From Actinomycetes bacterium (GTDB lineage Bacteria; Actinomycetota; Acidimicrobiia; Acidimicrobiales; Palsa-688), in contig JAKAWM010000220.1 in NCBI GenBank assembly GCA_021827285.1, positions 1 through 5,397 on the forward strand: a stretch of DNA of 5,397 nt, read 5' to 3'. The translations under genes and the position numbers were made by a program. The notes under the pieces are model-generated. The model did not search any database and was not told the DNA's origin. It saw only the letters and a program-made list of their open reading frames with translations. Shown here one piece after another: positions 1-5,151 of the stretch; position 1 is the first letter of the stretch; each line of letters opens with the position of its first letter.

Positions 1-2
1 AG

Positions 3-47
3 CAGGGGCCGCCCGGCCACGAGGGCGCTAACACGGACATATCATGA
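3..47 (+). CDS. possible C-terminal tail of an upstream gene (partial)
   Basis: The window opens in a frame that reads 14 codons, ending in Asn-Thr-Asp-Ile-Ser, and stops at TGA 45-47. Twelve of these 14 codons end in G or C, as in the confirmed genes here. The stop lies 15 bases before the next start, which fits operon spacing. A competing frame reads nine codons and stops at TAA 29-31, but its third positions are less GC-rich. The fragment is too short to suggest a product. That an upstream gene ends here is likely; which frame is correct is uncertain. Confidence 0.3.
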   Translation, partial: QGPPGHEGANTDIS

Positions 48-49
48 GA

Positions 50-57
50 AAGGAAGG
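50..57 (+). promoter_or_regulatory. ribosome binding site for the 63-302 gene
   Basis: AAGGAAGG lies five bases before the ATG at 63. It favours that start over the ATG at 44, which is in another frame, and over the in-frame ATG at 114, which would begin right at the first membrane segment. Confidence 0.7.
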
Positions 58-62
58 CGACG

Positions 63-302
63 ATGGCTACAAGAGGCACAGTTCCGAACAGGAACTCTGT
101 AGGCAAAGTAAACATGGCCCTTTATGTCGTCGGTGCCATAGCCTTGGTGGCCGGCATCTACCTAGCGAGCACAACTCGTACTTATATCCTGACGGGCAAG
201 ACGACAAGCCCGTACTTGGGCGTGGGTATTGTCTTGGCCCTCTTGGGCTTCGCCATGTTGTCATATGCGAAGCTCGCGGCTAAAAAGAACCTGAGGAAGT
301 AA
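63..302 (+). CDS. small two-pass membrane protein, function unknown
   Basis: This 79-residue protein has a basic, Asn-rich N-terminus (residues 1-17) and two hydrophobic segments at about 18-36 and 51-69. A short loop containing Arg39 and Lys46 joins them, and the C-terminal tail is strongly basic (Lys70, Lys74, Lys75, Arg78, Lys79). By the positive-inside rule both ends probably face the cytoplasm. The second segment is Gly/Leu-rich. The start is set by a strong ribosome site five bases upstream. It is the first complete gene of the same-strand row. Size and two-helix layout recall small membrane subunits of secretion or conjugation systems such as TrbC/VirB2-like pilins, but I see no diagnostic motif and no cleavage site, so that is only a possibility. 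The gene is probably real; its role is unknown. Confidence 0.75.
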   Translation: MATRGTVPNRNSVGKVNMALYVVGAIALVAGIYLASTTRTYILTGKTTSPYLGVGIVLALLGFAMLSYAKLAAKKNLRK

Positions 303-347
303 TAGGTCTAGTCAAAATGTAAGGGGAATGTTCGCAACCAAGGGACA

Positions 348-355
348 GGGAGGAG
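348..355 (+). promoter_or_regulatory. strong ribosome binding site before TTG 361
   Basis: GGGAGGAG lies five bases before a TTG at 361 and is among the best Shine-Dalgarno matches in the window. The frame it serves reads Met-Ala-Arg-Lys and then hits TAA at 373. The same frame is open and coding-like from 376 to 786. The site therefore suggests that the small gene annotated from 481 originally began at 361. Confidence 0.55.
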
Positions 356-360
356 CTGTT

Positions 361-480
361 TTGGCCAGGAAGTAACATAAGTACGCCAGCGCGTCGGCGT
401 CGATCTCGACCAACCTTGAACTCACACGCATAGCCCTAATTTGCGAGGACGCGGCGAAGCGGGCCGAAACGATACAAGCC
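361..480 (+). other. probable lost N-terminal part of the 481-786 gene, cut by TAA 373
   Basis: This stretch lies in the same frame as the 481-786 gene. After the TAA at 373-375 it has no stop. It encodes a protein-like segment: a Ser/Ala-rich stretch, then an amphipathic, helix-like run with Leu-Glu-Leu, Cys-Glu-Asp and Lys-Arg-Ala-Glu. About two thirds of its codons end in G or C, as in the genes around it. No ATG, GTG or TTG occurs in frame between 376 and 480. Either a nonsense change or sequencing error hit codon 5 of a 141-residue protein, or translation really starts at 481 and this is a decayed leader. I favour the interrupted gene. Confidence 0.45.
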
Positions 481-786
481 ATGGTAAGGCTGGAAGAGTC
501 CAAGCCCGGCCGCCTTATCTATTCAGTGAGGAACAGGCTGACTGGTGGCCGTGTTGAGTTCATGACCTTTGCCGTGGCCGTCAAGGAGGGCGGCGGGCTC
601 CGTCAGCTCGCCACGCGGATCCTGACCTACAAGGTCAAGCGGCAGTGGGTCTTCGTGGTACCACTGCCATGGCAGATGATCGCATGGGGCAATTACAAGA
701 AGTTCATGTACGGCCTGGCCGACGGCATCAGGGCCGCCGACCCCCGTGCGACCACGAAGGTCATTGAGCTGACTAGGAGCGCATGA
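481..786 (+). CDS. small basic soluble protein, function unknown (5' end uncertain, possibly interrupted)
   Basis: From the first in-frame ATG this gives 101 residues; from TTG 361 it would give 141, with a TAA at codon 5. There is no signal peptide or membrane segment, so a cytoplasmic location is likely. The first half alternates charged residues with beta-type stretches (Arg-Leu-Ile-Tyr-Ser-Val; Phe-Met-Thr-Phe-Ala-Val-Ala-Val). Then come a basic Tyr-Lys-Val-Lys-Arg-Gln segment, an aromatic/Pro stretch, and a helix-like C-terminus with Asp-Gly-Ile-Arg-Ala-Ala-Asp-Pro. I recognise no domain. The ATG at 481 has no usable ribosome site, whereas TTG 361 has an excellent one, so the true start is in doubt. 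The stop overlaps the next start (ATGA, 783-786), which implies translational coupling between two small proteins that may act together. Confidence 0.6.
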   Translation: MVRLEESKPGRLIYSVRNRLTGGRVEFMTFAVAVKEGGGLRQLATRILTYKVKRQWVFVVPLPWQMIAWGNYKKFMYGLADGIRAADPRATTKVIELTRSA

Positions 787-1001
787 CCGTGGGCGTTGTC
801 ATTGGAGTACTTGTGGTCGGTCTACTCATTTGGTTCACGTACGGGCGGCGGTTTCGCGTCATGCTGAGGAAACGGTACCGCTGGCCGCGGACCGAGGTGC
901 CCGACATCGCCGAGTTCGCCAAGGGGCCTTCCTCGACGGCGGACAAAACGGCTCGCTTTGAGGGTCAACATGGCCCAGGTACAGAGGACTTGTCCAGGTG
1001 A
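783..1001 (+). CDS. small single-pass membrane protein with basic cytoplasmic tail
   Basis: This 72-residue protein has one N-terminal hydrophobic helix (about residues 3-19). A very basic stretch follows at 22-36 (Arg22, Arg23, Arg25, Arg29, Lys30, Arg31, Arg33, Arg36), then a polar tail. The charge pattern predicts the N-terminus outside and the tail in the cytoplasm. There is no Ala-X-Ala cleavage site, so the helix is more likely an anchor than a signal peptide. The ATG overlaps the upstream stop as ATGA, so it is probably translated by coupling and needs no ribosome site of its own. No family is recognised. It could be an accessory or assembly subunit for a membrane complex with its neighbours. 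Confidence 0.65.
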   Translation: MTVGVVIGVLVVGLLIWFTYGRRFRVMLRKRYRWPRTEVPDIAEFAKGPSSTADKTARFEGQHGPGTEDLSR

Positions 1002-1026
1002 CCCACGAACCGGCCCTCCACTTCAT

Positions 1027-1043
1027 GGCGCCTTTTTGGCGCC
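1027..1043 (+). other. GC-rich hairpin between genes (weak terminator or attenuator candidate)
   Basis: Two copies of the self-complementary GGCGCC flank TTTTT, so a six-pair all-GC stem with a five-base loop can form 25 bases before the hydrolase start. The bases after it (TCTTCAAC) are not a T-run, so it is a poor intrinsic terminator. It may only slow transcription or shield mRNA ends. Confidence 0.35.
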
Positions 1044-1055
1044 TCTTCAACTAGC

Positions 1056-1062
1056 AAAGGGG
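1056..1062 (+). promoter_or_regulatory. ribosome binding site for the CHAP hydrolase
   Basis: AAAGGGG sits five bases before ATG 1068 and fixes that start, which directly precedes a clean signal peptide. Confidence 0.65.
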
Positions 1063-1067
1063 TAGTT

Positions 1068-2885
1068 ATGAGCTTCCGTCGGCAATTGGCGTCTTCCCTG
1101 GTCGTCGTCTTAACGGCCCTGCCCGTGCCCAGCCTGGTAGCGGCGTCAGCCGTCAAGCTGAAAAGACCCCCAAAGCCCGTAGCTGAGACTACGCTCGTGC
1201 CGGGACATCTCGCCATGCTCCAGTCGGCGGTCACGACTGGCCGCTGGTGCCGCTTGAGCCTGTCCCACCCCGGTGCGCCCTACAAGACGAGCACCCCGCG
1301 CCGTGCCATCTCCGGGCTTGCCGAGTACCAGTGGCGTGTCCCAAAGGACGTGGCCCCGGGGGCCTGGGAGGCGACAGTTGGGTGCGGGCTCACCAAGGCA
1401 GGCCTCCTTCGCGGTGAGGTGACCGAGGCACAGTCCGTCACCCTCCACGTGACCCGTAAAGGGCCGCGCTTCCACGGGCCCGCCGAGACCGTCTTGTACG
1501 TCATCTTCCCTCACCCAACAAAGGTACCGTTCACGGCCACAGGCAAGGGTGGCGGCTCTTACCGCCCATATGGTGCCGTCTTGGTCCCCCAGGGGACATG
1601 GCTGGGCGGCGAAGGCGTGACTGTTTACTCGAACGGGTCCATCGGCAACCTGAACGGCTTTTACCAATGCGTTGAGCTCGTAAACCGCCTTATCACCACC
1701 TTGCACTGGAGCCCCTCAATCTGGGGTAACGCCGACCAGATCTATGGCGATGCCAACTCGGCCTATTTCGACAAGCACCAGAACGGCAGCGGGTACAGGC
1801 CCGTGCCCGGTGACATCGTGGTCTGGGGGGGCGGCGAGGGCGGCTACGGCCATGTCGCAGTGGTCGATGCGATCAACGGGTCGTTGCTTACGGTCGTCGA
1901 GCAGAACGCTTCGCCGAGCGGTTACAACATCTATACCATCTCTTCCTCGGGCTACATACCACCCCGCTTCGGCTATTACGTCGAGGGCTTCCTCCACGCC
2001 AAGGCGAACCACATCGGGGCAACGACGACCGCCCCGACGCCCACACTGACGAAGCCGACCCCGACGCAGACCTACCCCGAGACGGCGGGCGGCACGACCA
2101 ACACCTGGTCTGATTACGCGGATGCCGGCGGCAGCGAAGGGCCTACGATCGGGGCCAACCAGACGGTCCAGGTGGCTTGTCGCACCACCGGGTTCACCGT
2201 GGCAGACGGCAACTCGTGGTGGTACCTCATAGCCTCGGGGCCCTGGTCTGACAACTACTACGCTTCGGCCGACGCCTTCTACAACAACGGCGAGACATCT
2301 GGCAGCCTCCAGGGGACCCCGTTCTTCGACTCGACCGTCCCGACCTGCAACGGCACGAAGAGCGTGCCGGCCACGACACCACTCACCACGCAAGCGACGG
2401 AACCGCTGACCACCCTCACAACGCTCCCGACTTCTACTGGCACGACTGCTACCACAACTGGGACGACTGGCACCACCACTGGCACAACTCAGCCTTCCTT
2501 AGGGACGACTGGCACGACTTCGTTGCCCAGTTCGTCGAGCACGACCGGCACGACGCTCGGTACCCCACCGCAGACGACCGGCACCACTGCAGCGCCGCAG
2601 ACGTACTCCGAGACGGTCGGGGGCAATGCCAACACCTGGACCGACTACTCGGATGCCGGCGGGACCCAGGGCCCCACGATCCCCGCGTACCAGACGGTCC
2701 AGGTCACCTGCGCCGTGCAAGGGTTCCGGGTCGCTGACGGCAACACCTGGTGGTACAGGATCGCTTCCAGCCCTTGGGACAATAACTTCTATGCGTCGGC
2801 CGATGCCTTTTACAACAACGGCCAGACTTCGGGCAGTCTCCTGGGGACCCCATTCGTTGACCCCAACGTCCCGGTCTGCCCATGA
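1068..2885 (+). CDS. secreted CHAP-domain peptidoglycan hydrolase with two C-terminal SH3-like repeats
   Basis: This 605-residue exported protein probably cuts peptidoglycan peptides or the amide link outside the membrane. It starts with a signal peptide: Arg4-Arg5, a hydrophobic core, and an Ala26-Ser-Ala28 cleavage motif. Residues about 40-135 look like an Ig-type beta domain with a possible Cys61-Cys106 disulfide. The CHAP domain spans about 175-310. Its expected catalytic residues are Cys201 (in Tyr-Gln-Cys-Val-Glu-Leu), His262 (in Gly-His-Val-Ala-Val-Val) and Glu278 or Asn280 (in Val-Val-Glu-Gln-Asn). A Thr/Pro linker follows, then an SH3-like module (335-427), a long Thr/Gly linker (428-511) and a second module (512-604). 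The modules probably bind the wall. CHAP proteins of this type act in lysis, wall remodelling, or opening the wall for conjugation machines; two small membrane proteins upstream make the last plausible but unproven. Catalytic assignment is by motif only. Confidence 0.9.
   Translation: MSFRRQLASSLVVVLTALPVPSLVAASAVKLKRPPKPVAETTLVPGHLAMLQSAVTTGRWCRLSLSHPGAPYKTSTPRRAISGLAEYQWRVPKDVAPGAWEATVGCGLTKAGLLRGEVTEAQSVTLHVTRKGPRFHGPAETVLYVIFPHPTKVPFTATGKGGGSYRPYGAVLVPQGTWLGGEGVTVYSNGSIGNLNGFYQCVELVNRLITTLHWSPSIWGNADQIYGDANSAYFDKHQNGSGYRPVPGDIVVWGGGEGGYGHVAVVDAINGSLLTVVEQNASPSGYNIYTISSSGYIPPRFGYYVEGFLHAKANHIGATTTAPTPTLTKPTPTQTYPETAGGTTNTWSDYADAGGSEGPTIGANQTVQVACRTTGFTVADGNSWWYLIASGPWSDNYYASADAFYNNGETSGSLQGTPFFDSTVPTCNGTKSVPATTPLTTQATEPLTTLTTLPTSTGTTATTTGTTGTTTGTTQPSLGTTGTTSLPSSSSTTGTTLGTPPQTTGTTAAPQTYSETVGGNANTWTDYSDAGGTQGPTIPAYQTVQVTCAVQGFRVADGNTWWYRIASSPWDNNFYASADAFYNNGQTSGSLLGTPFVDPNVPVCP
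2070..2348 (+). repeat. SH3-like wall-binding module, copy 1 (codons 335-427)
   Basis: This is the first of two 93-residue modules. I count 66 of 93 residues identical to copy 2, with no gaps. The conserved core is Val-Ala-Asp-Gly-Asn, Trp-Trp-Tyr and a Tyr-Ala-Ser-Ala-Asp-Ala-Phe-Tyr-Asn-Asn-Gly block. Each copy has two Cys, at module positions 37 and 93, likely a disulfide. From memory, this type of module is common at the C-termini of actinobacterial secreted proteins and is read as SH3-like. Confidence 0.85.
2349..2600 (+). repeat. Thr/Gly-rich linker with degenerate DNA minisatellite
   Basis: These 84 codons encode a linker dominated by Thr with Gly-Thr-Thr units, between the two SH3-like modules. 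The DNA repeats variants of ACTGGCACSAC; the 14-mer GGGACGACTGGCAC occurs exactly twice (2460-2473 and 2502-2515). Such linkers are usually extended, often glycosylated, and able to cross the wall. Unit number could vary between strains by slippage. Confidence 0.7.
2601..2879 (+). repeat. SH3-like wall-binding module, copy 2 (codons 512-604)
   Basis: This is the second 93-residue module. It ends one residue before the C-terminus of the hydrolase, so the protein finishes exactly on a domain boundary. All the aromatic core residues and both Cys of copy 1 are kept, except one Tyr-to-Phe change. Most of the other differences lie at polar positions, which suggests both copies are under selection to stay folded. 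Confidence 0.85.
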
Positions 2886-3249
2886 GTAGACCCTTTATTC
2901 GGCCTGAGGGTAAGTGTCTTCCACAAGAACATAAGCAGATGCACAAGGTCTTCTGGTGAAAAGTCCCGATAAGATGATGAGTACTCTCGTTGCTTCTGGT
3001 GCATCCACACCTACGGTTGCTAGTCGCGGGCGCGCCGAGCGATCCAAGCGCCGCCATCAGCTGTTAGGGCGTCGACCTGAACCTCTCGAACACCAAACTC
3101 ACATGGCTCTGTCGCACCTGGTGCTCGCAGTTTCCGGGGTCATCGCCGCTCTCCACACCAGTCGACGTGCAATTGGTAAGCGCGGCTGCGACCACAGACG
3201 CCGCTGCGAAGTAGTTGTGCAAGACTGCAGGGTCGAAGGAGCCTGGCAA
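2886..3249 (+). other. 364-base stretch without a supported gene; likely leader of the 3250 gene
   Basis: An open frame from GTG 2956 runs through this stretch into the next gene. Its 98 extra codons encode a basic, composition-odd peptide and have less GC-biased third positions than the true genes; the only upstream site is a weak AAGG. I treat it as non-coding. Just after the hydrolase stop, ACCCT and AGGGT (about 2889-2910) can pair across a 12-base loop, but the stem is short and has no T-run. No convincing -35/-10 pair is visible. Base composition is lower in GC than the flanks, as expected of a regulatory leader. Confidence 0.5.
3235..3241 (+). promoter_or_regulatory. ribosome binding site that sets the start at 3250
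   Basis: GAAGGAG lies eight bases before ATG 3250. The protein begins there with Arg-rich residues and a textbook signal peptide. This overrules the longer frame from GTG 2956, which would bury the signal peptide about 100 residues inside the protein. Confidence 0.8.
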
Positions 3250-4836
3250 ATGCGTACGAGGGGTCTTGTTCGTCCAGTCCTGTCTGCCCCGACGGTTGTT
3301 CTTTTGTGTATAGCTCTGATCGGGACGCTCCCAGCCCTAAACACAGCCAATGCAGCATTGACGGGTCGACCACTCGGGCATGCATTCTATTGGAGCGAGG
3401 GAAAGGGAAACCAGTTCCTCATAAAGCTGGACTATATAATCGATCCCGCGCCGGTCAATCCGGGCCAGACGTCCGTAACAGAAGCCGATAACTGCGGACC
3501 TAACACTAACTGCAAGGTGATCGACGCGACCTTTACCGTCCATACGCTAAAGGGCTTCTTCTACTATTTCCCGGGCATCTCGGCTCTGGGCAGTGATGGT
3601 CAGGACTACGGCCCAACTGGCGGGAACTTGTCGAGCGCCGCCTGTAGGGGAGAGTCGTTCGTTGTGGGCTACGAGAGCCTACTACAAGCGGGCCAGAGTG
3701 CGACGTTTTGTGTTTCATTCGTTGTGCCGAGCACAGTCGTACTGGAACAAGTGACTTGGACATCTGGCTCGGGCCTCCCGGCACTGGGCAAACAGTACGG
3801 CCCAGTGCCTGGGAGGCCGGCTCAGGTCACCTGGGTTACGCAGCAGACACTGCCCACCAGGGGCACTGTCGCGCCCGGCATGAAGCGGGTCGTGGTCCGG
3901 GTGGGGCACGGAGAACAGGCGGCCACCTGGGACCAGACTGGCCATATCGACTTCTGGGCGCTTGGTGCGGGCCACAGGTGGAAGGAGCTGGCGGCAAGCA
4001 CCTACCCGCTCCTCGGGCAAGGATCCGGGCCTCCGGACCTTTCGGTGAGCGGCTCAGCGGTTACCGGGATGCATACTGCCACTTTCATCTTGCACGGGGT
4101 TTTCACGGGTGACGGCAGTGGTGACTACATCGTGTACGGCAACGGCGCTCATGGTTGGGGTGCACTTGTCCTGGGGCCGGGCGACGTCCTCGTGCCTAAC
4201 GGTCGCCCGGCGACGCTGAGCGGATACGCGCAATGGGAGGAGGCGCACTTTGCCGGGGGGGACGTCGTCGTGCGGAGCGGCAACCTGTACTTCGACCAGG
4301 CGGTGAACTCGTTCTACGCGTTGGTGACGCACTACAGGTGGTCAGGTCGCGCCTCGCACTTCGTGGACGTGGCGGACACCAGCTTCATTGGGCACTTCGT
4401 ACCCCGGCCGAAGGGGTCGCCGCCGTACTTCGGCTGCAAGGCGGCCCCGCCACGCAATGGCACCGTCGAAATGCACCTCCAGGTGGCCCTAAGGTTGGAG
4501 GACGACGCCCCGATCGTAGACACGGTCTGCCCGTCCGTCCGGATGAGCCCAGAAACGCCGGTAGTGGTCGAGGTCGGGCCAAACAACTCCCGTATTTCTC
4601 GTTGGCTTACGGCTCCCGCCTGGTTGCTCGCCACCGACTTGCTCGGTCCTGTCGCACTGATCAAGGCCCCACGCGGCGAAGCTGCCTGGGTGTTGCCTGC
4701 CAGCGTCCCTAACGGTTGGATTGTCCAGTCTGCGGTGGGGCAGGGCGGCTGGGGCGCCTGTTGTGGTGGCGTGGCCGATGTCACCTTCAGCAGTGGGCGC
4801 GTGACCCATGTCGTCCTTGTGAACATGGCTCCCTGA
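3250..4836 (+). CDS. secreted protein of unknown function with possible DUF4352/telokin-like N-terminal domain
   Basis: This 528-residue exported protein has a signal peptide with Arg2, Arg4 and Arg8, a hydrophobic core at about 15-28, and an Ala33-Asn-Ala35 cleavage motif. Residues about 45-170 form a beta-rich region. A run resembling Thr-Phe-Thr-Val-His, an Asp-Gly-Gln-Asp-Tyr turn, and Leu-Gln-Ala-Gly-Gln-Ser followed by Phe-Val-Val-Pro recall the DUF4352/telokin-like immunoglobulin fold. That is a tentative match by eye. Its four Cys (82, 88, 132, 154) could form two disulfides. From about 170 to 528 I recognise no family: it is rich in Gly, Val, Trp and beta-type stretches, with four more Cys (396, 427, 504, 505). 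There is no membrane anchor, LPXTG motif, lipobox or catalytic signature. It is likely a released or wall-associated protein acting beside the upstream hydrolase. The role is unknown. Confidence 0.85.
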   Translation: MRTRGLVRPVLSAPTVVLLCIALIGTLPALNTANAALTGRPLGHAFYWSEGKGNQFLIKLDYIIDPAPVNPGQTSVTEADNCGPNTNCKVIDATFTVHTLKGFFYYFPGISALGSDGQDYGPTGGNLSSAACRGESFVVGYESLLQAGQSATFCVSFVVPSTVVLEQVTWTSGSGLPALGKQYGPVPGRPAQVTWVTQQTLPTRGTVAPGMKRVVVRVGHGEQAATWDQTGHIDFWALGAGHRWKELAASTYPLLGQGSGPPDLSVSGSAVTGMHTATFILHGVFTGDGSGDYIVYGNGAHGWGALVLGPGDVLVPNGRPATLSGYAQWEEAHFAGGDVVVRSGNLYFDQAVNSFYALVTHYRWSGRASHFVDVADTSFIGHFVPRPKGSPPYFGCKAAPPRNGTVEMHLQVALRLEDDAPIVDTVCPSVRMSPETPVVVEVGPNNSRISRWLTAPAWLLATDLLGPVALIKAPRGEAAWVLPASVPNGWIVQSAVGQGGWGACCGGVADVTFSSGRVTHVVLVNMAP

Positions 4837-4881
4837 CGCCAACAGCTACTATTCCCCCCTGTAGCCATCGTAGCGCTCCTC

Positions 4882-5151
4882 TTGGGAGCGGTGGCCGCGG
4901 CGGGCCTCGGGGTCGACGACCGAGATGACCCGTACGGGGGCGACGGCCTGAGCGATGCGCACGCAGCTGGGCAGGTGCAGAACGACGACACGCCCGATCA
5001 AGACGGGCGGAATGGTCCTGACCACCTCTCCGACGACGCGGCGGTCCGGGAGGTGGTGGCCGCGGCCCAGGGTGGTTTGCGCTACTCGACCGCAGATACG
5101 GTGCCCTGCGTCGACTGCTCGACGCTGGCGCCAGAGCTGACCGAGGCCTAG
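4882..5151 (+). CDS. short acidic, apparently exported protein; start unresolved
   Basis: The listed TTG 4882 start gives 89 residues, but it has no ribosome site. GTG 4891 has GGGAG only two bases away, which is too close. The frame is open back to 4837, directly after the previous gene's TGA and in the same frame. Reading from there gives Arg-Gln-Gln-Leu-Leu, then a hydrophobic run through Leu-Leu-Leu-Gly-Ala-Val-Ala-Ala-Ala-Gly, the shape of a signal peptide or N-terminal anchor. The rest is very acidic (many Asp) with a Cys-Val-Asp-Cys pair near the end. Third positions are strongly G/C, so the frame is probably coding. Either the start was lost by a sequence change near 4825-4880, or an unusual start is used, or the TGA at 4834 is read through. 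The gene stops exactly where the IS end seems to begin, so its C-terminus may be truncated. No family is recognised. Confidence 0.5.
   Translation: MGAVAAAGLGVDDRDDPYGGDGLSDAHAAGQVQNDDTPDQDGRNGPDHLSDDAAVREVVAAAQGGLRYSTADTVPCVDCSTLAPELTEA

Noticed and set aside
44..283. 79-codon frame from ATG 44 overlapping the two-pass membrane protein
   Set aside because: Its product has no membrane segment and is rich in His, Cys and Arg. The ribosome site is correctly spaced for ATG 63 in the other frame.
312..503. - strand frame across the region before 481
   Set aside because: The + strand frame here is continuous with the downstream gene and has a strong ribosome site; the - strand product shows no family features.
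1146..1706. 186-codon open frame on the - strand
   Set aside because: It is antisense to the signal peptide, Ig-like and CHAP regions, whose + strand motifs are clear.
1716..2393. 225-codon open frame on the - strand
   Set aside because: It lies wholly inside the CHAP hydrolase gene, and its product is a low-complexity Arg/Val/Gly-rich sequence with no domain. It is a shadow of the GC-rich third positions.
2439..2600. CRISPR-like repetition in the Thr-rich linker
   Set aside because: The units are short, degenerate and in frame with a coding linker, with no uniform repeats or unique spacers.
2889..2910. ACCCT/AGGGT inverted repeat after the hydrolase as a terminator
   Set aside because: The stem is only five pairs with a 12-base loop and no following T-run.
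2990..3025. TTGCTT as a -35 promoter element
   Set aside because: No acceptable -10 hexamer lies 16-18 bases downstream.
2956..3249. GTG start giving a 98-residue N-terminal extension of the secreted protein
   Set aside because: The extension has odd basic composition and weak codon bias and would bury a perfect signal peptide. ATG 3250 has a strong ribosome site.
4332..4991. 219-codon open frame on the - strand
   Set aside because: It is antisense to the secreted protein gene and the following frame, rich in Ser/Thr/Pro with no recognisable domain and no good ribosome site. The + strand genes have the signal peptides and codon bias.
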